This document shows, one piece after another, positions 34,368 through 42,901 of a DNA stretch of 64,000 bases. The stretch spans positions 62,001 to 126,000 of the forward strand of contig NZ_BONX01000052.1 of NCBI RefSeq assembly GCF_016862935.1, read 5' to 3'. This DNA comes from Plantactinospora mayteni. Its GTDB lineage: Bacteria; Actinomycetota; Actinomycetes; Mycobacteriales; Micromonosporaceae. A program made the position numbers and the translations under genes. The notes beneath the pieces were generated by a model that had not been told where the DNA came from, did not search any database, and was given only the letters and a program-made list of their open reading frames with translations. Each line of letters starts with the position of its first letter. Position 1 is the first letter of the stretch.

Positions 34368-35299
34368 GAGGTGGCCCCCTTCCCGAGTCGGACCCGCGGA
34401 TCGAGCAGCGGATAGGCCAGGTCGACGAGGAGTTGGACGAGAACCGCCAGGGCGGCGGTGACCAGCACCGTCGCGGTGATCAACGGATAGTCGCGGGTTT
34501 CCAGCGCCCGTACCACGAGGGAGCCGACCCCGGGCCAGCCGAAGACGACCTCCACGACGACGACGCCGTTGAGCATGGCCGCGAACCGGGTGCCCAGCGC
34601 GGTCAGCACCGGGATGGCCGAGTTGCGCATCGCGTACCGCCAGGTGAGCGCACCGTTCGACAGGCCGCGCGCACGGGCGACAACCAGATAGGGTGCGTTC
34701 AGGTTGGCCACCATGTCGCGACGGACCATGCGGGAGATGAGCGCGATCTGCAGGATCGCCACCGTGACCGTGGGCAGCACCAGCCCGTCCCAGCCGGCGA
34801 AGCCGGCGGCCGGCAACACCGGGATCAGCACCGCGAAGATCGTGAGCAGCATGATGCCGCTCCAGAAGTCCGGCATGGACTGGGCGGCGATGGTGACGAC
34901 GTTGGCGCCGAACTCGCGGGCGGTGTCGGCGTTGCGGGCCATCCACACGCCGAGGGGTACGGCGATGACCGTGGTGAGCAGGATCGACGTGACCGCCAGG
35001 GTGATGGTGTACGGCAGGCGGCTGAGCACCACGTCCAGGGCCGAGCTCTGGAACGAGAAGGAGGTCCCCAGGTCACCGGTGAACAGGTGCTTGATGAAGA
35101 TCCAGTACTGGTTGATCAGCGGCTTGTCCAGCCCGAACTGGGCGCGGACCCGGTCGAGCTCCGCCGCGGTGGCCACCGGGCTGGACAGGGCTGCGGCGGG
35201 GTCGCCGGGCGCCAGGCGGATCAGGAAGAAGACCCCGGAGACCGTCAGGAACACGGTCAGGGCACTCTGCGTGATCCGCCTGGCGAGATACCGGAACAC
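34364..35299 (-). CDS. peptide/opine-type ABC importer permease (DppB-like)
   Basis: 311 residues from GTG at 35299, 2 bases after the substrate-binding gene's stop. Six membrane helices, the first being ITQSALTVFLTVSGVFFLIRL with the LAPGDPAAAL loop; FTGDLGTSFSF and the EAA block YLVVARARGLSNGALTWRYAM are diagnostic of DppB/OppB. The chain ends in YPLLDPRVRLG as usual. Confidence 0.92.
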   Translation of the reverse strand: MFRYLARRITQSALTVFLTVSGVFFLIRLAPGDPAAALSSPVATAAELDRVRAQFGLDKPLINQYWIFIKHLFTGDLGTSFSFQSSALDVVLSRLPYTITLAVTSILLTTVIAVPLGVWMARNADTAREFGANVVTIAAQSMPDFWSGIMLLTIFAVLIPVLPAAGFAGWDGLVLPTVTVAILQIALISRMVRRDMVANLNAPYLVVARARGLSNGALTWRYAMRNSAIPVLTALGTRFAAMLNGVVVVEVVFGWPGVGSLVVRALETRDYPLITATVLVTAALAVLVQLLVDLAYPLLDPRVRLGKGATS

Positions 35300-35301
35300 G
35301 G

Positions 35302-36894
35302 TCAGGCCCCCAGCCGCACGTTCAGGACGTCGTAGTTGTTGGCCGGGGTGAGGGCGATCCCCTCGACCTGGCTGCGACGGGCGGTGACGGCCTTCGGAAC
35401 GAACGCCCACAGACACGGCCACGTGTCCCAGATGGCCTTCTGCGCGTCGGCCAGCAGCTTGTCACGGGCGGTCCGGTCCACTTCGGACTGCGCCTTCACC
35501 ACCAGATCCGTGATCGCGGGATAGACGTAACCGTGATACGTGTCGCGGGTGGCCTCCTTCGCGGCGGTGCCCGCGTACATGCCCTGCATCATGGTGGACG
35601 CGAGCCCGGTCGGGCTGGGGAAGCCATTGCCCAGGATGTCCCAGTCGCCGGCCCGGCCCTGCCGCCACTTCAGGATGTCGCCGCCCGGCTCGAACTGCTG
35701 CAACGTGGCCTTGACGCCGACGTCACCGAGCATCTGGGCGACCGCCTCCATGACCGAGGCGTCGTTGGCGAACTCGCCGCTCTCCCAGATGATCTTTACT
35801 TCAAGGTTCTTCACCCCGAGGCTGTCGAGCATCTGCTTCGCCTTGGTCGGGTCGTAGACGTACTCGCCGGTCTTCACCGCACCGGCGAGGGTCAGCGGGA
35901 CCGGACCCGCCGCGGCCGTGACCACGCCACCGAGGACGTTGTCGATCAGTGCCGGACCGTTGATCGCGTGCGACAGAGCCTGCCGAACCTGCGGGTTGGC
36001 CAGCGGGTGCGACCTGGGCTTCCGGAAGTTGTAGAAGAGCTGGTTGAGCCGGGTGCCGTCGACCGTCTCCACCTTGATGTCGGACAGACCGGCGAGTTGC
36101 TTCACGGCATCCGGTGAGACCGAGTCGATCACGTCGACCTGGCCGCTGCGCAGGGCGACCACCCTGCTGGATTCCTCCGGCATGAACCGGACCTCGATGG
36201 TGTCGATCTTCGCGGCGATGCCCCAGTACTTGGGGTTTCTCTTGAGGGTGTACTCGCCGGTGCCCCGGTTGGCCGCCGTGACGACGTACGGGCCGGAGCC
36301 GACCCCGTCCTGGAGTTCCTGCGGCTGGTTCGCCCCGGCCGGCGTGATGAGGATGTTCGCCATCACGTAGTCCAGCGTGGGGAACGGGCTCTCGGTCTCG
36401 AGGGTGAAGGTCTTGTCGTCGACCGGCACCACCTTCGGCCACTCGGGGAAGAACGAGGCCAGGAACGAGCCGTTGACCTGCTGGTACATCGTCAGCGCGG
36501 TCACCACGTCGTCGATCTTGACGGGGGTGCCGTCGGAGTAGGCGAGGTTGTCCCGCAGCTTGACGGTCCACTGGGTGGGGGCGGTCAGCTCGAACTTCTC
36601 GGCAAGGACGAGCTGCGGGGTGAGCTTCTCGTCGATGCGGGTGAGGGCCTGCCGGACAGCTCGCTGGACGGTCACCGCGGCGTCGAACTGGTTCAGCTTG
36701 TTGTCGAGGCTCACGAGGGAGCGGTTCAGGGCCAGGGTGAGGGTGCCGCCAGCGGCACCACCGGCGCCACCGGCCCCGGTCGGGCTCGAGCAGGCGGTCA
36801 GGGTGCCGCCGAACGCGGCCAGGCCGCCGGCAAGCGCGATCCCGCGGAGCAGGGAACGGCGTGACAACTCGGGCGGAGGTGTATGGATGCTCAT
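35302..36894 (-). CDS. Tat-exported substrate-binding lipoprotein, SBP family 5 (DppA-like)
   Basis: 530 residues from ATG at 36894. Twin-arginine signal (SRRSLLRG) followed by lipobox LTAC, so export is probably by Tat with lipid anchoring. SBP_bac_5 features: LRDNLAYSDGTPVKIDDVV, GPYVVTAANRGTGEYTLKRN and RQALSHAINGPALID. Such proteins bind peptides, but also nickel, opines and oligosaccharides; the neighbouring sugar-acid enzymes favour a carbohydrate ligand here (inference). First gene of the minus-strand operon that runs to 28515. Confidence 0.92.
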   Translation of the reverse strand: MSIHTPPPELSRRSLLRGIALAGGLAAFGGTLTACSSPTGAGGAGGAAGGTLTLALNRSLVSLDNKLNQFDAAVTVQRAVRQALTRIDEKLTPQLVLAEKFELTAPTQWTVKLRDNLAYSDGTPVKIDDVVTALTMYQQVNGSFLASFFPEWPKVVPVDDKTFTLETESPFPTLDYVMANILITPAGANQPQELQDGVGSGPYVVTAANRGTGEYTLKRNPKYWGIAAKIDTIEVRFMPEESSRVVALRSGQVDVIDSVSPDAVKQLAGLSDIKVETVDGTRLNQLFYNFRKPRSHPLANPQVRQALSHAINGPALIDNVLGGVVTAAAGPVPLTLAGAVKTGEYVYDPTKAKQMLDSLGVKNLEVKIIWESGEFANDASVMEAVAQMLGDVGVKATLQQFEPGGDILKWRQGRAGDWDILGNGFPSPTGLASTMMQGMYAGTAAKEATRDTYHGYVYPAITDLVVKAQSEVDRTARDKLLADAQKAIWDTWPCLWAFVPKAVTARRSQVEGIALTPANNYDVLNVRLGA

Positions 36895-36944
36895 CGTAAG
36901 CCCTCGATTTCTCTACACGCATCGGCATCGCGGCGGATGACTTA

Positions 36945-36995
36945 GATGTGTCAGCCGGGTTAAGGGGCCTGTTAGGCCGCTCACTCTGACACGTC
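36945..36995. promoter_or_regulatory. candidate operator in the divergent promoter region
   Basis: GATGTGTCAG (36945-36954) and CTGACACGTC (36986-36995) form an inverted repeat with one mismatch, enclosing a GGCC-TGTTA-GGCC dyad. A TAGATCTA palindrome lies 16 bases further on (37012-37019). The site sits between the divergent SBP gene and the kinase/PdxA gene. The DeoR-type regulator two genes away is the obvious candidate to bind here. Confidence 0.45.
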
Positions 36996-37146
36996 TGCGC
37001 GGCGCACGCAATAGATCTAGCGCAAGTCGCGCAGGTATGCGATTCTGGGGCGGCTCGGCACCGTGTCCGCCGGTCGGCAGGCACTCTCGACGCCGCCCTG
37101 CGGGGGTCGAGGCCAGAAACGCTGGACATCGGCTTATGGAGGTCTT

Positions 37147-39498
37147 ATGGAGGGGCCGAACGACGACCGGCTGCTGGCCCTCGCCGATGACCTGACCGGC
37201 GCAGGCGAAGTTGCCGCCGCCCTCATGTTGCTCGAAACGCGCATCACGGTGCGTCTGCTGACCGACCCTGCGTCGGTTACGCCGGCATTGCCGACCGATG
37301 ACGACGCCGGCTCCCCGCTCGGACCTCTGGTGGTGGACCTGGACTCCCGGCACCGACCCGCGGCAGACGTGACCAGCCTCGTCCGGGCGGCGCTCGTCCA
37401 CCACCAGCCGCCCCTCGTCCTCGCGAAGGTCGACTCACTGCTGCGCGGTAGTCCGAGGGCGATCGTTCAGGCGTTGCGCGCGGACCGCGCTCCGGTTGTC
37501 GTCGCCACCGCGTTACCGTCCGCCGACCGCGTCGTGCTCGACGGCGTGGTACGGCTGTCCGGAGTGCCGCTGCACCAGACCGACGCCTGGCGGATGGAGC
37601 CCGGCGATGCGCCGGAATCGGTGCCGGCGGCCCTCGCCCCGGTGCCGACCCGGGTGGTCGGCCTCGACACCGTCCGGTCGCCCCGACTACCCGCCGTGCT
37701 GGGCTCGATCATCGACGCGAACGTGGTACCCGTCTGCGACGCCGAAACCGATACCGACCTCGACCGGGTCACCACCTCGGCGCTGACCCTGCCTTCGGTC
37801 CGCTTCGTCGGCTCAGCTGGGCTCGCCGCCGCCCTGGCCCGATCGCTCGCCCGGTTCGACCCCGACGGGCAGCCGGCCAAGCCGGTGCCCTCCGGCCGTT
37901 CGCACCCGGTGCTCGTCGTCGTCGGCACGGCCGAACCCGTGGCCGTCGAGCAAGCTCGCCGGCTGGTGGCCGCCGGACTCAGCCGGGTACGACTCGTCGC
38001 CGAAGCCCTCGACCACGACGACCAGCGGTCGGCCGCCGTGACCCGGATCCGTACCGCCCTCGACGCCGGGCAGGCCGTGGTGACCCTCGACCCGCCGGGC
38101 GACCGTCGCACCGCGACGCGTACCACCGCCCGGCGACTGGCGGAGGTCGTCGCCGAGGCGCTCCGCACCCGCCCGGCGGCGCGCTCACCGGTGGACCTGG
38201 TCCTGACCGGCGGCGAGACCGCCCGTCGGGTGCTCGACGCACTTGGCATCGACACGCTGACCCCGGTCGGCCTGGTGCACCCGGGTGCAGTCCACTGCGT
38301 CACCGAGGACGGCCGGGCCGTTGTCACCAGGGCGGGCAGCTTTGGAGACCCCGATTCCCTGCTCGACATCGTGCGATTCCTGCACCGCACCCCCATGCCG
38401 ACCCGCCCGATCCCGGGTGGCGGCCAGACGAGAGGTACTGCCATGAGCACCGTCGCCCATTCCGCCAACCAGCGTCCGCTGGCCGACGAACCGGCCCCGT
38501 CGCCGGCGCCGATCATCGCGGTGACCATGGGCGACGGCGCGGGCGTCGGGCCCGAAGTTGTCGTCGGCGCCCTGGTGACCCCGGAGGTCGCCGGCCTGTG
38601 CCGCCCCGTCGTGATCGGCGACGCCGCCCGGCTGCGCGCCGCCGCCGCGATCCTGCGCGTGGAGGTGGACATCGCGCCCGTCGAGACGGTGGCCGACGCC
38701 GTGTTCGAGCCGGGGCGGATCAACGTCATCGACCTCGGACTGCTGCCGGCCGACCTGCCGTGGGGCAAGCTGTCGGCCGCCGCCGGCGAGGCTGCCTACC
38801 AGTACATCCGGGTCGCCGGAGACCTGGCGATGAAGGGCGAGGTGCAGGGCATCTGCACCGCCCCGCTGAACAAGGAGGCGCTGCACGCCGCAGGCCACAT
38901 CTACCCCGGGCACACCGAACTGCTGGCGCACCTGACCGGCACCGACGAGGTGTCGATGATGCTCGCCACGCCCAAGGTAAGCGTGATCCACGTGACCACC
39001 CACCTCGGGTTGATCGACGCCGTACACAAGATCGAACCGGGTCTGGTGGAGCGTACGGTCCGCCGTGGGCACGAGGCGATGGTCCGCTCGGGCATCGCCA
39101 ACCCACGGATCGGGGTCTGCGGGATCAACCCGCACGCGGGCGAGAACGGGCTGTTCGGGTACGGCGAGGAGGACGCGAAGATCGTCCCGGCGATCGCGGT
39201 GTTGCGGGCGGACGGCATCGACGCCCGTGGTCCGATCCCCGCGGATACGGCCTTCTTCGTCGCGGGGCGGGGTGACTACGATCTGATCGTGGCGATGTAC
39301 CACGACCAGGGACACGGCCCGGTCAAGATTCTCGGTATCGAGGCCGGCGTCAACATCACCGTGGGGCTGCCCGTGATCCGCACCTCCGTTGATCACGGCA
39401 CCGCGTTCGACATTGCCGGCAAGGGTGTCGCCGAGGTCGGCAGCATGATCGAAGCGCTACGCCAGGCGGCCCTGATGGCGCCTACTCCTGCCGCCTGA
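37147..39498 (+). CDS. fused four-carbon acid sugar kinase (DUF1537) and PdxA-type 4-phosphate dehydrogenase
   Basis: 783 residues. The ATG at 37147 follows GGAGG by 4 bases. Residues about 1-425 are a DtnK/OtnK-like kinase, with LALADDLTGAGEVAAAL at the N-terminus and VLTGGETARRVLDALG near 355. Residues about 433-783 are a PdxA/PdxA2 dehydrogenase with VTMGDGAGVGPEVV, TAPLNKEALHAAGH, metal-binding His in YPGHTELLAHL and MYHDQGHGPVKIL. Separate enzymes of this kind phosphorylate D-threonate or erythronate and oxidise the product to dihydroxyacetone phosphate plus CO2. Fusing both steps is unusual. The linker contains a possible internal start. Confidence 0.88.
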   Translation: MEGPNDDRLLALADDLTGAGEVAAALMLLETRITVRLLTDPASVTPALPTDDDAGSPLGPLVVDLDSRHRPAADVTSLVRAALVHHQPPLVLAKVDSLLRGSPRAIVQALRADRAPVVVATALPSADRVVLDGVVRLSGVPLHQTDAWRMEPGDAPESVPAALAPVPTRVVGLDTVRSPRLPAVLGSIIDANVVPVCDAETDTDLDRVTTSALTLPSVRFVGSAGLAAALARSLARFDPDGQPAKPVPSGRSHPVLVVVGTAEPVAVEQARRLVAAGLSRVRLVAEALDHDDQRSAAVTRIRTALDAGQAVVTLDPPGDRRTATRTTARRLAEVVAEALRTRPAARSPVDLVLTGGETARRVLDALGIDTLTPVGLVHPGAVHCVTEDGRAVVTRAGSFGDPDSLLDIVRFLHRTPMPTRPIPGGGQTRGTAMSTVAHSANQRPLADEPAPSPAPIIAVTMGDGAGVGPEVVVGALVTPEVAGLCRPVVIGDAARLRAAAAILRVEVDIAPVETVADAVFEPGRINVIDLGLLPADLPWGKLSAAAGEAAYQYIRVAGDLAMKGEVQGICTAPLNKEALHAAGHIYPGHTELLAHLTGTDEVSMMLATPKVSVIHVTTHLGLIDAVHKIEPGLVERTVRRGHEAMVRSGIANPRIGVCGINPHAGENGLFGYGEEDAKIVPAIAVLRADGIDARGPIPADTAFFVAGRGDYDLIVAMYHDQGHGPVKILGIEAGVNITVGLPVIRTSVDHGTAFDIAGKGVAEVGSMIEALRQAALMAPTPAA
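38431..38445 (+). promoter_or_regulatory. possible internal ribosome site and start for the PdxA half
   Basis: AGAGG at 38431-38435 lies 7 bases before an in-frame ATG at 38443, exactly at the junction between the kinase and PdxA domains. Translation from it would give a free PdxA-type enzyme of about 351 residues alongside the fusion. Confidence 0.4.
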
Positions 39499-39531
39499 CA
39501 TGGTTGGGAACTTGACGACAAGGAGCCGGTG

Positions 39532-40326
39532 GTGACGGCGGCGCTGAACTCGCGAGCTCGACGCGACGAGATCGTACGACTGGCCATGACCACAGGTCTG
39601 GCCACTGTGGAGGAGCTGGCCGGCACGTTCGACGTGACGGCCTCGACGATCCGCCGCGACCTCGCCCTGCTGACCTCCGAGGGACGGCTGACCCGCACCC
39701 TGGGTGGAGCCATCGCCCCCAACGCACATCCCGAGGCGTCGTTACGGCAACGCACCGGCGAGGCATTCGAGGCGAAGCGGGGCATCGCCCGCTGGGCCGC
39801 GGCGCAGATTCGCCCCGGCGAGACCGTCCTGCTCGACGCCGGGTCGACCGTGGGTGCGCTCGCCCATGAGTTGCGCTCGGCAACCGCGCTGACCGTGGCG
39901 ACCACCGGCCTCACGGCCCTTCAGGAACTCGCCGACGTGGACGCCGTGCACGTCGAATGCCTGGGCGGGACGCTACGGCATCTCAGCCAGGGATTCGTCG
40001 GCCCACTGGCCGAGGCGGCGCTGGAGAGGATGACCTTCGACCGCGCCTTCCTCGGCGCCGACGGGGTCACCCCCGACGGCGGGATCTGCGAAGCGGATCT
40101 GCAGCAGACCCGGCTCAAGGAGCTGATGGCGCGCCACGCCGACCAGGTCTACGTCCTCGCGCACGCGGGAAAGCTCCTCCGCCAGCCATTCCACGCCTGG
40201 GCTCCGCTGTCGCGCAAGTGGACCCTCGTCACCGACCACCAGGCGGATTCCGCCGTCATCGCGGCCTTCGCCGCCAACGGCGTCGAGGTGGTCATCGTCG
40301 ATCCCGACGGACACCGCATCAACTGA
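39532..40326 (+). CDS. DeoR-family transcriptional repressor
   Basis: 264 residues; AGGAG 6 bases before a GTG at 39532 (a GTG at 39529 is too close). N-terminal winged HTH: ARRDEIVRLAMTTG, then ATVEELAGTFDVTASTIRRD and the GRLTRTLGGAI wing. The DeoR sensor domain (about 75-250) has LDAGSTVGALAHEL, TTGLTALQELA and FLGADGVTPDGGI, the phosphosugar-binding pattern. It starts 33 bases after the kinase/PdxA gene and probably responds to a phosphorylated pathway intermediate. Confidence 0.92.
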   Translation: MTAALNSRARRDEIVRLAMTTGLATVEELAGTFDVTASTIRRDLALLTSEGRLTRTLGGAIAPNAHPEASLRQRTGEAFEAKRGIARWAAAQIRPGETVLLDAGSTVGALAHELRSATALTVATTGLTALQELADVDAVHVECLGGTLRHLSQGFVGPLAEAALERMTFDRAFLGADGVTPDGGICEADLQQTRLKELMARHADQVYVLAHAGKLLRQPFHAWAPLSRKWTLVTDHQADSAVIAAFAANGVEVVIVDPDGHRIN

Positions 40327-40419
40327 GGTTCACCGGGTGCCATTACCGGGTCACAGTCACCATGCTGGGCGTATGTTACGCGGTGGCCATCGATGCCCTG
40401 CTGGATGATGGGCGGGGCC

Positions 40420-40693
40420 CGGCACGACCACACATTCGTCAGCGCAATCCTCGAACACCTCTGCCGCGGTGATGACGCGTTCTTCGCCGTGTGCGACCAG
40501 TTCGGCCCGCCCGCCTACACCGCCGACTTCGCCCGCTGCATGCTGCAGCTGGTCGACCCCACGCGGTTCGGGGGTGGCGGCACACATCCTGGGCGAACTC
40601 GACCTCGCCGGCCGAGCGCGACTGGTGACCGTCGACTCCGACCACATCGCCGACCGGTATCCAACGGCCCGACCAAACTCCGAGCTGCGCGAC
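40420..40693 (+). pseudogene. remnant of a dTDP-4-dehydrorhamnose reductase (RmlD-like) C-terminus
   Basis: One frame reads FVSAILEHLCRGDDAFFAV then DQFGPPAYTADFARCMLQLV, closely matching the C-terminal RmlD block (DQxGxPTYTxDLA). After PTRFGG the similarity moves to the next frame as AHILGELDLAGRARLVTVDS and ends in YPTARPNSEL, the conserved RmlD tail. The join lacks the expected intervening residues, so there is a small deletion plus frameshift. The first two thirds of the gene are absent. A pseudogene fragment; I have not excluded another epimerase-family source. Confidence 0.5.
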
Positions 40694-40732
40694 CGCTACG
40701 ATCAGCGCGCCGAGTTCGTCCGATCGGGTCGG

Positions 40733-42136
40733 CTATCGTCCGGTTGGCTGGAACACCACCTTCCCGTCCTCGACGCGGGCCGTACCAGTCACCGCGAAAC
40801 TGACGGAATCCCGGTACTGGGTCGGCGACAGGAAGCCGCGGGCCGTACCGGTCGCCTCGGCGGTCCCCCGCCGCGTGTTGGTCACCCGGACCTGCTTCCC
40901 GTCCCGGCTGAGCGCCACGGCGATGGTGGGGTACGTCTCGATCCGCCAGGAGACATCGGTGACCGTGTAGAACGTGTAGCTGGAGAACGGGCAACCGTCC
41001 GGCGAGAGCTCCGTGCTGGCGGCACACCTGTCGACGTACGCCTTGACCGCCTGCTCCACCTCGCCGCGCGCGGACTCCCTGACCGTCGTCGCCAGCGTGA
41101 CCTCGGCGCCCCGGCCGCCTACCGCCGCGGTCACCGGCGCCGCCGCCAGCAGCGGCTGGTCGGGCAGGCTGACGGTGTAACTGCCGGGGAAGGCGCTCAG
41201 CCGGCCACCGCCGCCGCCCCCCGCGTCGGACCAGCCGACCGGCACGCCGTTGACCAGGACCTGTTCCGTGCCGTCAGCGGAGATCCGTAGCGTGGAGAGC
41301 GCGCCATCGGTGATCCGCCAGCGTGGGAAGAGTCCGGCGGTCCGCCCGGCCGGTTCCAGGACGAGAGTCGCCGTGAACCGCTCTCCGCCAGCGGTGTAGG
41401 CGACGGTGGCCACGGTGAGGTCGTCTCCGCCGTCCGCCGCTTCGTTCCCGGCCTCACGTTCGACGGTTTCGAGCTTCTCGACCCGCACCTCACCGGGCGG
41501 CTGGTAGCCGTCGGCCGTCAGGACAGCGTCGGTGAGCAGTGGGCTGGTGAGCGTGCCGTCGCCCGGCTCCCCGCTGTCTGGCTCCCCGTCGCCCCTCGGT
41601 GGCTCGGGCTCGGCTGGCTGGTCGCCGTTCGGCGGGTTCAGGGCGCGTAGGGCGGCGGCCGCGTCGCGGTCGGCCAGCGCGGTGAAGTACGCCTCGATCG
41701 TCGGCTCGGGCCCGAATGCCACCGACCGTACGACAGCCAGCGCCACCACCCCCGCGCAGAGCACCCCGACCACCGCCGCGATGGTGACGCGTAGCCCGCG
41801 CCGCCCCGGCCCCGGCGCCCGAAGCGGCAGGAAGGCCCGCTCGGGGTCGACCCCGGGATCCGCCAGTGGAACGGGTCCGCGTGCGGGATCCGCTGGCCGG
41901 CTCTGCCCGCCCGGGTCGCCGGCCGCCGGATCTGCGGCGTCTTCAGGATCTGCGTCGCCCTTCCGGTCGAGGTCCCGGCCGCAGTTTCCGCAGAAGCGGC
42001 TGGCCGGCGGGCTCTCGGCGGTGCAATCGGGGCAGGCACGGGTCGGATCGCCGACCGCGGCCCCACACCGCAGGCACCGCTGCTGTCCGGGCAGCAGCAC
42101 GGTACGGCAGGCCGGGCAGGCATCCAGCGTCCTCAA
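40733..42136 (-). CDS. zinc-ribbon membrane protein of the coupling-ATPase operon
   Basis: 467 residues from TTG at 42136 with GAGGAG 9 bases upstream. Residues 1-56 hold a double zinc ribbon of four CxxC pairs (ACPAC, RCLRCG, ACPDC, FCGNCG). A disordered Asp/Pro-rich stretch leads to one transmembrane helix (VTIAAVVGVLCAGVVALAVV, about 117-136), so the remaining 330 residues are outside. The outer part begins with EAYFTALADRDAAAAL, an NTF2-like helix, and continues as beta-rich repeats; a CPFSSYTFYTVTDVSW segment resembles YfhO-type envelope domains. Last gene of the operon. Role unknown. Confidence 0.8.
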   Translation of the reverse strand: MRTLDACPACRTVLLPGQQRCLRCGAAVGDPTRACPDCTAESPPASRFCGNCGRDLDRKGDADPEDAADPAAGDPGGQSRPADPARGPVPLADPGVDPERAFLPLRAPGPGRRGLRVTIAAVVGVLCAGVVALAVVRSVAFGPEPTIEAYFTALADRDAAAALRALNPPNGDQPAEPEPPRGDGEPDSGEPGDGTLTSPLLTDAVLTADGYQPPGEVRVEKLETVEREAGNEAADGGDDLTVATVAYTAGGERFTATLVLEPAGRTAGLFPRWRITDGALSTLRISADGTEQVLVNGVPVGWSDAGGGGGGRLSAFPGSYTVSLPDQPLLAAAPVTAAVGGRGAEVTLATTVRESARGEVEQAVKAYVDRCAASTELSPDGCPFSSYTFYTVTDVSWRIETYPTIAVALSRDGKQVRVTNTRRGTAEATGTARGFLSPTQYRDSVSFAVTGTARVEDGKVVFQPTGR

Positions 42137-42140
42137 CGGG

Positions 42141-42575
42141 TCACTCCTCGGTTTCGAACTGCTGCTCGTGGTTGGCCGGGTCAGCCGACCGACGCGTCAT
42201 CGCCTCGGCGGCGAACTCGTCCCGTCGGTCACGCCGGGCCTGTTCGATCCGCCGCTGTTCCGGCGACGGCTCCCGATGGTCACAGGTCGCCAACGCCCGC
42301 CACGCGTTCGCCGCGTTCCGCAGGTCGACGTGCCACTGGATGCCGGAGATCGGATCGGTCGACCTGTACAGAGCGGCGTCGTGCGCGTACCAGAGCAGGG
42401 TCAGCTCGAAGCGCAGCGCCTCATGCACGGGCCAGCACGGCGGGAGCACGACCCAGGGCGCGTACTCCCGTTCAACCCAGTCGACCCAGCGGACGAACCG
42501 GGCCCACAGGTCCTCGTACGCCTCATCGGTCGCGTCGTCCCACGCCCAGGGCGCCGGGGCCGCGCTGTCAGTCAC
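42141..42575 (-). CDS. DUF4913-like protein next to a conjugation-type ATPase operon
   Basis: 144 residues from ATG at 42575, overlapping the upstream small gene by 4 bases. Trp-rich: LWARFVRWVDWVEREYAPW, LPPCWPVHEALRFELTLLW and GIQWHVDLRNAANAW. This matches my memory of DUF4913, found beside TraG/VirD4-like genes in actinobacterial mobile elements. No membrane segment. The charged C-terminus (EQARRDRRDEFAAEAM) is helical. Probably a cytosolic partner of the coupling ATPase. Confidence 0.75.
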   Translation of the reverse strand: MTDSAAPAPWAWDDATDEAYEDLWARFVRWVDWVEREYAPWVVLPPCWPVHEALRFELTLLWYAHDAALYRSTDPISGIQWHVDLRNAANAWRALATCDHREPSPEQRRIEQARRDRRDEFAAEAMTRRSADPANHEQQFETEE

Positions 42576-42850
42576 TGACCCGCCTCTCGGTCTTTCCCAC
42601 TCTGGCCAGGGTCGGTACGCCGCTGCTGCGGGTCGATGACACGGCCACGTACTACTTGTGTTTTCCTGGTTGTGCCGTCGTGTTCCCGGCCGGTGGTGGT
42701 GTTGGGGGGTCGGGTGCTGCTTTTCGACTCGTTCTGTCTGGTCAGATCGCGGTTGGGGTTGTACGGCCGGTTCGACGAACCCTTCCCACGGGAATCCTGG
42801 ATCCGGCCGTCACCGTCCTGCGTTCCGCGACGTTCGGGCGAGTCACTCAT
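42572..42850 (-). CDS. small disordered hydrophilic protein
   Basis: 92 residues from ATG at 42850 with GGAG about 9 bases upstream; its TGA overlaps the DUF4913 start. It is almost wholly polar (Arg, Gln, Asn, Asp, Ser, Gly) with no hydrophobic core, helix or cysteine, so it is probably intrinsically disordered. The overlap and ribosome site argue that it is real. Function unknown; an adaptor or substrate tail for the operon's ATPase is conceivable. Confidence 0.6.
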   Translation of the reverse strand: MSDSPERRGTQDGDGRIQDSRGKGSSNRPYNPNRDLTRQNESKSSTRPPNTTTGREHDGTTRKTQVVRGRVIDPQQRRTDPGQSGKDREAGQ

Positions 42851-42901
42851 TGCCCGCGCTCCTTCCTACGATGTTCGGACCTGGTTGGTAGCCGGGCCGG
42901 C

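Noticed and set aside
37012-37019. TAGATCTA palindrome as a stand-alone operator
   Set aside because: An 8-bp palindrome alone occurs by chance; kept only as context for the longer inverted repeat.
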